From the NCBI GenBank assembly GCA_050730675.1, contig JBOHNM010000001.1, forward strand, positions 3,608 through 67,607: a stretch of DNA of 64,000 nt. The letters are read 5' to 3'. The notes under the pieces are model-generated. The model had not been told where the DNA came from. It saw nothing but the letters and a program-made list of their open reading frames with translations, and ran no database searches. This document shows positions 50,750 to 61,390 of the stretch, one piece after another. The position numbers were made by a program, and so were the translations under genes. The stretch comes from JBOHNM01 sp050730675. GTDB taxonomy: Bacteria > Planctomycetota > Phycisphaerae > Phycisphaerales > UBA1924. Positions within the stretch are counted from its first letter, which is position 1. Each line of letters opens with the position of its first letter.

Positions 50750-51802
50750 CTACCGCTTCGGACTCTCCGGCGGCTTGGCCTTGAAGGATTCCCTGATGCG
50801 GTCCTCGAATGGGCCGTCGAGTTTGAGGCGCTTGGGTTTCGGGCCGCGCGTCGGCTCGGTGGCAAAGTCCATTGTCGGCAAGCTCTTGGCCTGTTTCTTA
50901 TCCGCGCCTTGTTTCTTGCGGTCGTTCACAAAGCACTCCTGATTGAGAACCTCCAGAATGATAGAGGACGGCACCACCATCGCAATGCCGACATTGATCT
51001 TCTCGATCTTCGATGCCTTTGCTATCTCATCATCCCAGTGCCCATGAATCAGACCAAGTAAGAGCATGGCTCCGCGCAGCGGATACAGCACGCCCGCGTC
51101 CATCTCGCGCCGGGTTGTGAAACCGGTACGAAGCACGAACACTGGTGAGCCACTGAGTCCGCCCGTCGATCGAGACTCGATCAGATGAACGACCATCTCG
51201 CCCATCTTGGATCGAATCTTCTCTTGTGCAACGAGCGCCACGTGGCCAGCCCGAACGATCGGCAAGTTCTTTCGATTACCCTTGTGCTCAATGAACATTC
51301 CAGTGATGAATACCTCGTCTCCAGTGTCTGATTCGTGATCTTGCGCAAAGGCGCCAGCGGCGATCGCGCGATATTCAACCACGGTCGGGTCAGGTTCCCA
51401 AGCGGTAGCCGCTACGTCGATCGCCGCGTCTGACGGGTGGAATTGCCACTTATCAATGGGCACGCTCCTCTCTTCAGCGGTGCCGCTCCGCGTGTTTACA
51501 CGAATCCACACCAGCCCATCGGCGCTCAATTTCTTGATGCCGTGAATCGCGTGAGCAGCAGTGGTGAGGTAGACAGCACTTTGTTCGGTGCCGTCGATCG
51601 GTACAGCCACAAAAAAGGCAGTCCCACCAAACCACGTGGTTTGGCTTCCCGCGCCTCTCCGCACGCCGAGGTATACGACGCACAGTTTGACCTCTTCGGG
51701 AAACGCCACGATTGGATCGTACTCGCCCCTAAGAACGATCCGCTGCTCACCAGCCAAGCCCGGCTCCCGACGCTCTTGCAGTCTGATTCCTTTGGGGGGC
51801 AT
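50750..51802 (-). CDS. trypsin-like serine protease
   Basis: A 350-residue protein with the chymotrypsin-fold triad: His in VYLTTAAHAIHGIKKL, Asp in FHPSDAAIDVAATAW and Ser in STGGLSGSPVFVLRTG (GxSGSP). A glycine-rich oxyanion region precedes the Ser. There is no signal peptide, so it should be cytosolic. The C-terminal 70 residues are basic and Pro/Lys rich (DRKKQGADKKQAKSLPTMDF; KPKRLKLDGPFEDRIRESFK). Stand-alone cytosolic trypsin-like proteases occur in bacterial defence and regulatory loci, but nothing here fixes such a role. It converges on the small transposon-linked gene with 3 bp between ends. Confidence 0.75.
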   Translation of the reverse strand: MPPKGIRLQERREPGLAGEQRIVLRGEYDPIVAFPEEVKLCVVYLGVRRGAGSQTTWFGGTAFFVAVPIDGTEQSAVYLTTAAHAIHGIKKLSADGLVWIRVNTRSGTAEERSVPIDKWQFHPSDAAIDVAATAWEPDPTVVEYRAIAAGAFAQDHESDTGDEVFITGMFIEHKGNRKNLPIVRAGHVALVAQEKIRSKMGEMVVHLIESRSTGGLSGSPVFVLRTGFTTRREMDAGVLYPLRGAMLLLGLIHGHWDDEIAKASKIEKINVGIAMVVPSSIILEVLNQECFVNDRKKQGADKKQAKSLPTMDFATEPTRGPKPKRLKLDGPFEDRIRESFKAKPPESPKR

Positions 51803-51830
51803 TCATTGGTCTTCCCCTTGGCGTTGTGCG

Positions 51831-52010
51831 TCATCTGCACAGTCGCCGAATGATTTGATAGCAACCAGTTGAATAGGCCGATGGCTCGAAGTACACGCTT
51901 CGCAGCACGTCATCGACAACCGGCAGACAAACTCGTCTTTTTGCTGTTCCCCATCCTTCGAGTCGAGGGATGACAAATTTCTGAAGAACTTGATCGAGAC
52001 GCATCTTCAT
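51831..52010 (-). CDS. short frame, possible truncated gene
   Basis: A 59-residue frame beginning MKMRLDQVLQKFVIPRLEGW and containing VCLPVVDDVLRSVYFEPSAY before it stops at 51831. The composition is protein-like (mixed charges, aromatic residues at regular spacing) but the frame stops early for such a domain, and it ends only 28 bp before the protease gene on the same strand. It may be the front of a longer gene that was cut or shifted. Low confidence. Confidence 0.3.
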   Translation of the reverse strand: MKMRLDQVLQKFVIPRLEGWGTAKRRVCLPVVDDVLRSVYFEPSAYSTGCYQIIRRLCR

Positions 52011-52082
52011 GGCACCCAACATTACACATCCGCATTGTTTCGCGTACCAAGCACCGGCCCGTGCCATCGATCGAAGGCGAAC

Positions 52083-53513
52083 CTACTTCTTCCTCTGCAC
52101 CTTCCCGCTGAAGAACGCGTCGATCTTCGCCGCGGCCTCGTCGATCGACTTCGCGTCGAGCGGACCGGCGAGGTTGGTGCGGACGCCCTTGCCGCTGATC
52201 CAGCCCTCGACCATTTGAAGCAGCTCGGCGTCGGTGAGCTTGGGGAAGTCCGGGAGCTTGTTGGTCTGCGGGTCTTTGACGACCAGTCGCACGGAGTGGT
52301 CGAGTTCCTCGACGGCGAGACGGTTGACCGAGTCGATGAGCTTGCCGAGGACGACGGGGTCGTCGCTGTCGCGGGTCTTGGCCCAGGTGTTCCAGCGTTT
52401 CTTGAACGCGCCGACGGCCTTTTCGCGGCGCTGGCGGACATCCATCTCCTTGCCGTACATCACCGCGACCATCGCGCCGGGGATGAAGGCCTTTTCGCCG
52501 ACAGACTCCGCAAGCTTGTCCATCCGCTGCACCTTGCCCGAGCGGACCTCGTTGGCCACATCCTTGAGTGAGTTGTCGAGCACCTTGAGCAGGCTGCCGA
52601 TGATCGACCACTCGTGTCGCGTCTGCGGCATGTACTGGCTGACGCCCGGCGAGTTGATCGGCAGCACGAAATACCACTTGTCGTTGACCTGTCGCATCGT
52701 GAGGCCCAGCGGTGGCACCGGCTTGCCGTCATAGAGCACGGCCGCCTGGTCGTCGGCGATTTTTTCGGTAGAAAGCTTGGCGGCGTTCTCGGTGAGCCAA
52801 CTGAAAGGATCGGCGAGGAGACGCGCGGCGAGGGCCTGGAACTCGCGCTCGGGGTTGACGGGCTTGGGCTGGCCTGGCTCCCCCGCGGTTCCTGCGGCAC
52901 CATTGGCCGCGGGCTTGGCGGTGGCGCTGACGCCCGACGGCGACGCGGAGATGGTGATTGAACCACTAGACTTCGACGCGGACGCCGCGGCTGGCGCAGC
53001 GCCGTTCACCGAAGCCGGAGGCGTCGCCGAATTGCCACGGTTCTGGCGCTTGCGCATCTCCTCTTCGGCACGCTTGCGGATCTGCTCGGGGTCGAACCCA
53101 CCGGAGCCTCCACCGCCGGGACCGCCCGCGGGCGGCAGGATGTTCATGATCGACGGCGCGGTGCCGTCGGCGAGTTCCTGGGCGTACTGCGCCCGCAGCT
53201 TGCGGACATCGTCGGGGAAACAGCGGTTGATCTCGAACGCCAGGGCCTGGATGCTGGCGAACATCTCGCTTAAGCGTTTGAGGACCGAACGCAGCTCCGG
53301 CTTGTCGGCGTGGATGAGCTGCGTGGGGATCTTCTCCGCGTCGCCGTTCTTCACCATCGCGATGGCCGTGCGCAGGGTGTCATCCGGTGTCGATTGGCTG
53401 TAGCCGAGCGCGGCGCCGGGTTTGAGAACGAAGAAGAGCCCGGCACCGAGAGCGATGACCGCCGCGGCGATCGAAGCGATCAGCCAGACTTTTTTGCCGC
53501 CGGATTGAGGCAT
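52083..53513 (-). CDS. membrane-anchored unknown protein
   Basis: A 476-residue protein with one N-terminal membrane helix (KVWLIASIAAAVIALGAGLF) and a large soluble part. A Gly/Ala/Ser-rich linker (GGPGGGGSGGFDPEQIRKRA; SASKSSGSITISASPSGVSA) divides it into a helical first domain (TAIAMVKNGDAEKIPTQLIH; LKRLSEMFASIQALAFEINR) and a second helical domain (SLLKVLDNSLKDVANEVRSG; KKRWNTWAKTRDSDDPVVLG). No enzyme motif or known family seen. Divergent from thiS, with 154 bp between the starts. Confidence 0.65.
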   Translation of the reverse strand: MPQSGGKKVWLIASIAAAVIALGAGLFFVLKPGAALGYSQSTPDDTLRTAIAMVKNGDAEKIPTQLIHADKPELRSVLKRLSEMFASIQALAFEINRCFPDDVRKLRAQYAQELADGTAPSIMNILPPAGGPGGGGSGGFDPEQIRKRAEEEMRKRQNRGNSATPPASVNGAAPAAASASKSSGSITISASPSGVSATAKPAANGAAGTAGEPGQPKPVNPEREFQALAARLLADPFSWLTENAAKLSTEKIADDQAAVLYDGKPVPPLGLTMRQVNDKWYFVLPINSPGVSQYMPQTRHEWSIIGSLLKVLDNSLKDVANEVRSGKVQRMDKLAESVGEKAFIPGAMVAVMYGKEMDVRQRREKAVGAFKKRWNTWAKTRDSDDPVVLGKLIDSVNRLAVEELDHSVRLVVKDPQTNKLPDFPKLTDAELLQMVEGWISGKGVRTNLAGPLDAKSIDEAAAKIDAFFSGKVQRKK

Positions 53514-53667
53514 GGGTCCCCCGAACTGCTCGGACTCAAATCAACCAACGCTCCATACCCATCAGCGTACGTACTGGGCAAAGCCGATCCCGGGTTTCTA
53601 CCGGTTGGGGAATGATCGGCTGCGGGATCGATTCGGGGTGAGCCGGGCCGGAAACCTACCATCGGCC

Positions 53668-53868
53668 ATGACCCTGCGGGTAAACGGCGAACAGCGGGAA
53701 CTGGCCGAGGCGACCTCGGTCGCGGAGTTGATCGACGCCCTCGGCCTGGCCAAGCTGCCGTGCGCGGTGGAGGTCAACCGTAAGCTCGTCCCCAAGAAGG
53801 ACCACACGGGTCGGGTGCTCCAGAATGGAGACACGGTCGAAGTCGTGACGCTGGTCGGTGGAGGATGA
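53668..53868 (+). CDS. thiS: sulphur carrier protein ThiS
   Basis: A 66-residue ubiquitin-like protein: MTLRVNGEQRELAEATSVAE at the front, VEVNRKLVPKKDHTGRVLQN in the middle and the required C-terminal Gly-Gly (EVVTLVGGG), which is thiocarboxylated and donates sulphur to the thiazole of thiamine. ATG 53668 gives the correct family length; the frame is open upstream in GC-rich sequence. It overlaps thiG by four bases (ATGA). No thiamine-pyrophosphate riboswitch sequence (CUGAGA with its partner helix) could be found in 53514-53667. Confidence 0.9.
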   Translation: MTLRVNGEQRELAEATSVAELIDALGLAKLPCAVEVNRKLVPKKDHTGRVLQNGDTVEVVTLVGGG

Positions 53869-54749
53869 ACGAGATGACGACGGGACATCCGACAATCGAG
53901 GCGAAGTCGGGCCAAGCCAAGGCCACCGCGGCGAGCGAACTGGTCATCGGCCAGCGCCGCTTCACCAGCCGCCTGATCGCCGGCACGGGCAAGTACAAAG
54001 ACCTCGAGACGATGAGCCGCGCGCTGGATGCCAGCGGCGTGCAGGTCGTCACCGTCGCGGTGCGTCGTGAGCGGCTCTACAACGACAAGGGCCAGAGCCT
54101 GCTCGACGCGCTGGACCTGTCGCGCTACACGATCCTGCCCAACACCGCGGGATGCTTCAGCGCGGAAGATGCCGTGCGCGTCGCGCGGCTGGGCCGCGAT
54201 CTGCTTGAACAACTCGGCAACCCCGGCGCGAGCTGGGTGAAGCTCGAAGTGCTCGGCGACCGCAAGACGTTGCTGCCGGACCCAATGGGGACCGTCGAAG
54301 CGACCAAAGAACTCGTCGCCGATGGCTTTCAGGTTCTGGCATACACCAGCGATGACCCAATCGCCGCCCTGCGCATCAAGGAAGCCGGCGCCACGAGCGT
54401 GATGCCCGCTGGCTCGCCGATCGGCTCCGGCCAAGGCGTGCTCAACTGCGCCAACATCCTCCTCTGCCTGGAACTGCTCAAGGACAAGGACCCGCACTAT
54501 CCGGTCATCGTCGATGCCGGTGTCGGCGCGGCGAGCGATGTCGCGGTGGCGATGGAGATCGGGGCTGATGGCGTGCTGCTCAACACCGCCATCGCCCACG
54601 CCCAGGACCCGGTGCTGATGGCCAGCGCCATGCGCCACGGATGCATCGCCGGGCGCGAGAGCTATCTCTCCGGCCGCATCCCCAGGAAGCTCTACGCCAG
54701 CGCGAGTTCGCCTTGGGAGGGTGTAATCTCGTATATTCCCGGTGAGTGA
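53865..54749 (+). CDS. thiG: thiazole synthase ThiG
   Basis: A 294-residue TIM-barrel enzyme that builds the thiazole phosphate ring from 1-deoxyxylulose 5-phosphate, dehydroglycine and ThiS thiocarboxylate. Signatures: RFTSRLIAGTGKYKDLETMS with the Schiff-base-region Lys, ILPNTAGCFSAEDAVRVARL, KLEVLGDRKTLLPDPMGTVE, MPAGSPIGSGQGVLNCANI and IVDAGVGAASDVAVAMEIGA with DGVLLNTAIA. The N-terminal 25 residues (MNEMTTGHPTIEAKSGQAKA) are an extension. Translation is coupled to thiS. Other thi genes are not in the window. Confidence 0.93.
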   Translation: MNEMTTGHPTIEAKSGQAKATAASELVIGQRRFTSRLIAGTGKYKDLETMSRALDASGVQVVTVAVRRERLYNDKGQSLLDALDLSRYTILPNTAGCFSAEDAVRVARLGRDLLEQLGNPGASWVKLEVLGDRKTLLPDPMGTVEATKELVADGFQVLAYTSDDPIAALRIKEAGATSVMPAGSPIGSGQGVLNCANILLCLELLKDKDPHYPVIVDAGVGAASDVAVAMEIGADGVLLNTAIAHAQDPVLMASAMRHGCIAGRESYLSGRIPRKLYASASSPWEGVISYIPGE

Positions 54750-54796
54750 CACCGCCGGAGCGGGCCCTACCGGCAGCGACCGACTGGAGATTCGCC

Positions 54797-54952
54797 GTGC
54801 CTCACACCAAAAAGCACCATCGCGGACACGGGGAGACCGAGCCGCGGTACAACCGCCCGCGCTCGAACCTGATGAGCTTCCTGTACGCCGGCGCGGCTGG
54901 GATTGTGCTGGTGCTCTTGGCGGTGTGGCTGATCAACAAGCTGTTTTATTGA
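54797..54952 (+). CDS. small single-helix membrane protein
   Basis: A 51-residue protein with a basic, His/Arg-rich cytosolic front (PHTKKHHRGHGETEPRYNRP) and one membrane helix at the end (LYAGAAGIVLVLLAVWLINK). GTG 54797 has CTGGAG 8 nt upstream; the frame is open upstream but inside thiG. Such tiny proteins are typical planctomycete hypotheticals. No function known. Confidence 0.6.
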   Translation: MPHTKKHHRGHGETEPRYNRPRSNLMSFLYAGAAGIVLVLLAVWLINKLFY

Positions 54953-55073
54953 GTCGAGGATTCCCGCATCGACTTCGCCGCCACCCCCGTTTTGGGCGTG
55001 TGCGGCGGGCGATCTTGTGGTAAACTGGCAGAATCTGAAGACCCCGTTCGGGGCTCGTTGCGAAGGAGATTCC

Positions 55074-56972
55074 ATGGACCGCCGCCTGATCGCCACGCTC
55101 GTCCTGTCGTCGCTCGCGCTCACGTCGGTGTGCCTGGGACGCGTCGCGCTCCACGACGATACTGCGGCCTCGACCTCCCCCGTGCGCAAGACATGGACGG
55201 CGGTCGTGAACGGCGTCGATGTGCCGGCGCCGGACATGGCGATGGGGGATGACGCCACACTCGCCCGCATCATCGATGAGGGCGTCAACCGCAACAAGGT
55301 GATGGAGCACCTCCGCTACATCACGCAGGAGATCGGCCCGCGACTCACCGGTTCGGAGCGTGCTTTGCGCGCCAACGAGTGGCTGCGCGACCAGTACGTC
55401 CTGTTCGGACTCAGCAACCCGCACCTGGAGCCGTGGGGCGAGATCAGCCTCGGCTTCACCCGCATGCCCAGCACCGGACGGATCGTCACCACCGAGCGCT
55501 CGCGCGAGCGCCTCTCACCCAGCCAACGTGCCGCGGCGACGGCCAATCGGCCCGCCTCCGGTGGCGCGGCAACCCCGGCCGGCGCAGCACCGGCGGCCGA
55601 CGCCCCCGCATCGCCCGCCGCCCCGGCAGCACCCGCCGAGACTTGGCGCACCGCTCGCGAACTGCAATTCACGACGCTGGCCTGGACCCGCGGCACCGAC
55701 GGCCCTGTGCGCGGTCCCGTTTACCGCATGCCGCTGGATGAAGAGGACTGGAACGACCTCAAGGACAAGCTCAAGGGGGCGTGGATCCTCGTCCCGGCTT
55801 CCAATGGCGGCGGCGTGGTCGACCCGCGTGCAGGCGTATCGGCGCAGTACGAGTCGCGGACCGCGGCACGCAAGAAGCTCGCGGACGGCGCAAAGTTCGA
55901 GGAACTGAAGCTGGCCGAGCGTGTCGCGTGCTCACCCGTCGCCGGCTACATCAGCTCGAGCAAGGACGAGCGGGTCTGGACCGGCGGCGCCCGCGGCTGG
56001 CGCACGATGACGATGGAGACGCTTCCTCCCGAAGTCCATGTCACGGTGCGGATGAGCGACTACGACTACATCAACTCGCGGATCTTCGATGGCGACCCCG
56101 TCTTCGCCGAGTTCGACCTCAAGCACAACTTCAAGCCGGGGCCCGTGCCGGTCTTCAACACCATCGCCGAGATCCCCGGCACCGAGAAGCCCGAAGAGAT
56201 CGTCATCATCTCCGCCCACGCCGATTCATGGGACGGCCCAGGCTCTCAGGGCGCCACCGACAACGGCACCGGCACGGTCGTGACCCTCGAGGCCGCCCGC
56301 ATCCTCATGGCCGCCAAGGCCAAACCCAAGCGCACCATCCGCTTCGTCCATTGGACGGGCGAAGAGCAGGGCCTGCTCGGCTCGGGCGGCTACGTCAAGG
56401 CCCACGAGGCCGAGATGGAGAAGATCTCTGCCGTGTTCGTCGATGATGGCGGCACCAACTACGAGGGCGGTCTCTCGTGCATCGAGTCGATGCGCGACAT
56501 GCTTGCCGCGGCGACCGCGCCCGTCAACGGCCTGTTCTTCGACTCGGTGGACGGCAAGCCGCTGAACGTGAACATCCGCGTCCGCGAGCGTTTTACGCAG
56601 TCGGGCGGCAGCGATCACATGTCCTTTGTCGATGCCAAAGTCCCCGGCTTCTTCTGGGACGAGAGCGGCCGCGCCGACTACGGTTACGGCTGGCACACCC
56701 AGAACGACAAGATGGAGCTTGGCGTCTCCGAGTACCTCAAGCAATCGTCTACGTGCGCCGCCATCACCGCCTACCGCCTGGCCTGTGCCGACACGATGCT
56801 GACCCGTCCCACCGCTGATCAGTGGCCGCAGCGCCGCCAGCGGCCCACAGCCGGCGGCACCAATCGTGGCGCGGCATCGCCGGCTTCACCCGAGAACCCC
56901 GCTTCTCCCACCACTCCCGCAACCCCTGCCGACCCGGAGAAAAAGCCCGCGCCCGCACCAGCACCCAATTGA
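55074..56972 (+). CDS. exported M28-family zinc metallopeptidase
   Basis: A 632-residue protein with an N-terminal signal (LIATLVLSSLALTSVCLG). A prodomain-like Pro/Ala region is followed by the M28 catalytic domain with the di-zinc ligands in order: IISAHADSWDGPGSQGATDN (His then Asp), WTGEEQGLLGSGGY (Glu-Glu), IPSxD-type Asp in FVDDGGTNYEGG, and YGWHTQNDKMELG (His). Family enzymes are aminopeptidases or carboxypeptidases. ATG 55074 has AAGGAG 6 nt upstream; an extended -10 TGGTAAACT lies at 55017-55025. The C-terminal 60 residues are Pro/Ala/Thr low complexity. Acts in the periplasm or on the surface. Confidence 0.88.
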   Translation: MDRRLIATLVLSSLALTSVCLGRVALHDDTAASTSPVRKTWTAVVNGVDVPAPDMAMGDDATLARIIDEGVNRNKVMEHLRYITQEIGPRLTGSERALRANEWLRDQYVLFGLSNPHLEPWGEISLGFTRMPSTGRIVTTERSRERLSPSQRAAATANRPASGGAATPAGAAPAADAPASPAAPAAPAETWRTARELQFTTLAWTRGTDGPVRGPVYRMPLDEEDWNDLKDKLKGAWILVPASNGGGVVDPRAGVSAQYESRTAARKKLADGAKFEELKLAERVACSPVAGYISSSKDERVWTGGARGWRTMTMETLPPEVHVTVRMSDYDYINSRIFDGDPVFAEFDLKHNFKPGPVPVFNTIAEIPGTEKPEEIVIISAHADSWDGPGSQGATDNGTGTVVTLEAARILMAAKAKPKRTIRFVHWTGEEQGLLGSGGYVKAHEAEMEKISAVFVDDGGTNYEGGLSCIESMRDMLAAATAPVNGLFFDSVDGKPLNVNIRVRERFTQSGGSDHMSFVDAKVPGFFWDESGRADYGYGWHTQNDKMELGVSEYLKQSSTCAAITAYRLACADTMLTRPTADQWPQRRQRPTAGGTNRGAASPASPENPASPTTPATPADPEKKPAPAPAPN

Positions 56973-57026
56973 CGTCATCCTGCCGGTCAAGGGCCCGAAC
57001 CGGATTCGCCCGCGCTAAACTCCGAC

Positions 57027-57533
57027 ATGGAGCCGCAGGACCAGTCCCCCACCCCCAAGCCGGAGAAGTTTCCGGACATGGGGCGCAACCAGCCGCGCAT
57101 CGTCACCGGTGCGGGCGGCAAGTTCGTCTGCGGCTACATCGAGTGGGGGATGCTCATCAAGTTCGCGTACGAGTCGGGCTGGCGCCCGCTCGGCACGATC
57201 GAGCCGGACAACTGGGAAGAGAAGCGCAACGCCGACGGCACACCGGCGCGCTGGTTCAAGAACAATTACTTCTCTCGCTTCGGTCAGAAGATCACGGACG
57301 AGGACGCGCTGTCGATCGCGGTCGCACTCGAAAACTCACTCCCCGACGTGCCGGACCACGACGCCGTTTCCCACAAGGTCGCGGCGGAGATCGAGGGAGC
57401 GGGGCTTGGCCGCATGCGGATGCTCCGCCCGGGCGTGCGGATGAATAGCTTCGAGTTCTTCAGCGGCGAGAGCAAAGGCAAGCTCAAGCAGTTCGTAAAA
57501 TTCTGCCGCGCGGGTGGGTTCCGGATCGACTGA
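57027..57533 (+). CDS. unknown soluble protein
   Basis: A 168-residue protein. After a Pro-rich start (MEPQDQSPTPKPEKFPD) comes FVCGYIEWGMLIKFAYESGW, then ARWFKNNYFSRFGQKITDED and a final SFEFFSGESKGKLKQFVKFC. The YIEWGMLIKFA and FFSGESKGKLKQFVKF segments look conserved-protein-like, but no family was recognised. It starts 54 bp after the M28 gene and a strong terminator lies 220 bp after its stop. Confidence 0.55.
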   Translation: MEPQDQSPTPKPEKFPDMGRNQPRIVTGAGGKFVCGYIEWGMLIKFAYESGWRPLGTIEPDNWEEKRNADGTPARWFKNNYFSRFGQKITDEDALSIAVALENSLPDVPDHDAVSHKVAAEIEGAGLGRMRMLRPGVRMNSFEFFSGESKGKLKQFVKFCRAGGFRID

Positions 57534-57754
57534 ACCCACAAGAATTTCCCAAACAAACTACGGATTTACCTGCCGCGAGTATGGCATTTTGTGGAAAGGC
57601 TGTCGCTTTTCCGTTGCCCATTTCGGTGCTTGGGGTTACTTTGACTTTCGTTCTTTCCCCGTGGCACGCGCCGTGGCCGCGTGTCGCCCTGCCCGCCGGA
57701 GACCCGGAGGACGAGACGGGGAAGGGAGAGTGGATTCGGGGCCACGGCCCCTTG

Positions 57755-57795
57755 CTTCGCGGCGATATGACCGATCGCCGCGAAGTTTGTTTTTG
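57755..57795 (+). terminator. strong rho-independent terminator
   Basis: CTTCGCGGCGAT (57755-57766), loop ATGACCG, ATCGCCGCGAAG (57774-57785), then TTTGTTTTTG. A perfect 12-bp stem with a T-tract on the plus strand. It lies 220 bp downstream of the nearest plus-strand gene; GGGGCC-ac-GGCCCC at about 57738-57752 forms a second small hairpin just before it. Confidence 0.8.
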
Positions 57796-57821
57796 AGCAG
57801 AACGTCATACGACACGACTGA

Positions 57822-57856
57822 GCAAAAAGAACAACGCCCGGCAGAACCGGGCGTTG
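57822..57856 (-). terminator. terminator of rplU
   Basis: CAACGCCCGG (57832-57841), loop of 5, CCGGGCGTTG (57847-57856); read on the minus strand the stem is followed by TTCTTTTTGCTC. It lies 21 bp after the rplU stop, so L21 is transcribed without an rpmA gene behind it. Confidence 0.8.
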
Positions 57857-57877
57857 TGGATCGAATGAATTGTCAAC

Positions 57878-58204
57878 TCAACCCGTGATCGCCGTGACCT
57901 TCACCTTGGTGTAGGTCTGGCGGTGGCCGGTCTTGCGACGGTAGCCCTTGCGGCGGCGGAACTTGTGGATGTGGATCTTCTCGCCCTTGACCAGCGACTC
58001 GAGGACCTCGACCGAGACCGAGGCGCCCGCCACGAAGGGGGTGCCGATCTTGGCGACAGCCTTGCCGTCACCGACGCAGAGGACGTTGGGGAACTTGACG
58101 GTGCTGCCGACCTTGGCCTCGCCTTCGTTGAGAAGATCAACGAGGATGACCTGGTCCTTGACGACCTTGCGCTGGCCGCCGCCTTCTTCGATAATGGCGT
58201 ACAT
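57878..58204 (-). CDS. rplU: 50S ribosomal protein L21
   Basis: A 108-residue ribosomal protein: MYAIIEEGGGQRKVVKDQVI, KVGSTVKFPNVLCVGDGKAV, then the C-terminal KIHIHKFRRRKGYRRKTGHR with RQTYTKVKVTAI. It binds 23S rRNA in the large subunit. ATG 58204 gives the standard start; an in-frame ATG 24 bp upstream adds eight unconserved residues. In most bacteria rpmA (L27) follows, but here a terminator ends the unit. Confidence 0.96.
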   Translation of the reverse strand: MYAIIEEGGGQRKVVKDQVILVDLLNEGEAKVGSTVKFPNVLCVGDGKAVAKIGTPFVAGASVSVEVLESLVKGEKIHIHKFRRRKGYRRKTGHRQTYTKVKVTAITG

Positions 58205-58416
58205 CACGAAACTCCTGGCCGCGCTCATCGGGGGGACCTACCGGTCCGGCTTGGGCTCAAGGGCCATGGCCCGGGTCGCTGCGGGGTTGGGATATTAGCC
58301 TTGCAGGGCTGCCGGGGCTATCCGCAATCGGGGCGTTGGTGGTTGGTTCTTGGTCGTCGCAGGAGAGTGTAACGGCCAAGAGCCAATCATCAGCGACCCC
58401 ACGAAGAGGGTCAAAA

Positions 58417-59043
58417 TCACTTCCGGCGGCGTCGGAACCCGGCCAACCCGAGGGCGACCAGCGTCGCCGCGCCGGGGCTGGGGATGATCTGGAAAGCGCG
58501 GTCGTAGTCGCCGATGGTGTGCCAGGCGGGGTTGACCTGGGCGTCCTCAAGGGCGATCTGCATCCCGGGGACGAGCGGCGTGTTCTGGGGCGTCCATCCC
58601 CAGCGCGCGGTCGGAATCGAGTTGCCGACGCTCAGCCAATACGTCCCCGCGGCGATCTGCTGCGGCGTGATGGCAATGTCGTAGCGGATGATCTGGAACG
58701 ATCCCTGGAACAGGCCGGTCGGCGTAGCAACGGCCGTCAGCGTCTGGTCGAAGGCGAGCAGCCCGATGGTCGATGCGGTGCCCGCGAAGATCCGCACGCG
58801 GAACGACGGGATCGCAGGGAAACCGGCGTCGTAGAACCCCCAGACGGTAATCTGGCTGAGATCGATCCCGGCGCCGAGGGTGAAATCGTCGTAGACATTC
58901 TGCGTGGTGAAGGCGTTGGGCGCGGCGTTGGAATAGAAGCTGACGTTGTCGGTGCGGGGAGGCGAGTGGTCCACGACGATATCGCCGAGGGTCGGTGCCG
59001 CCACGGCTGAAATGATTACCAATGCCACCGCGGTGGTCTGCAT
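58417..59043 (-). CDS. exported PEP-CTERM-like protein
   Basis: A 208-residue secreted protein with a signal (TTAVALVIISAVAAPTLGDI), a beta-sandwich-like body (NVSFYSNAAPNAFTTQNVYD; YDIAITPQQIAAGTYWLSVG) and a C-terminal sorting tail IPSPGAATLVALGLAGFRRRRK (a Pro-x-Pro-Gly motif, a short hydrophobic helix and an Arg cluster), the planctomycete form of PEP-CTERM for surface sorting. ATG 59043 begins the signal. Downstream, 59071-59299 has nothing recognisable. Many such proteins are found in Phycisphaerae. Confidence 0.8.
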   Translation of the reverse strand: MQTTAVALVIISAVAAPTLGDIVVDHSPPRTDNVSFYSNAAPNAFTTQNVYDDFTLGAGIDLSQITVWGFYDAGFPAIPSFRVRIFAGTASTIGLLAFDQTLTAVATPTGLFQGSFQIIRYDIAITPQQIAAGTYWLSVGNSIPTARWGWTPQNTPLVPGMQIALEDAQVNPAWHTIGDYDRAFQIIPSPGAATLVALGLAGFRRRRK

Positions 59044-59299
59044 CTCTCTACTCCGAGCGGACCCTGTCACCGACAGCCACCCCGGCCCGACGGGCGGCGG
59101 TCAACATCAATCAATTCGGGAGAGCGAAGGGAGGGAATCCCAACCGGTTGATGACCGGCACTCTCCCTCCTCGCGGCAATGTTGCGACGGGAGTTTACAG
59201 ATTCGTCGAGACGTTGCAAGGGCTTACGCGCTGTTTTTTGTGAACTTGCGATGAAGGATCGCTCGTGAAAGCTAGGGCGTTACCCCAATTACGGGAGCG

Positions 59300-61222
<1,923 letters not shown>

Positions 61223-61390
61223 GGGGCTCTCAGACAGGGGGGCGTAGGGTCCAAACAACGATCGCCGGGTGCCGGCGAGGATTCGCTCGCGGCGAGCCAG
61301 CACGAAAAAGGTGCATGGATGCGGCGGGCGTAAGGGTATGCGTAACGCGGGCGAAAAACCCGATCCGCGGGCGGATTCGGCCCGGATTGG

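Noticed and set aside
53514..53667. Thiamine-pyrophosphate riboswitch before thiS
   Set aside because: The conserved CUGAGA and partner sequences were not found in the region.
57581..57796. A 71-codon frame before the terminator
   Set aside because: It runs into the terminator stem and has no ribosome site or protein-like pattern.
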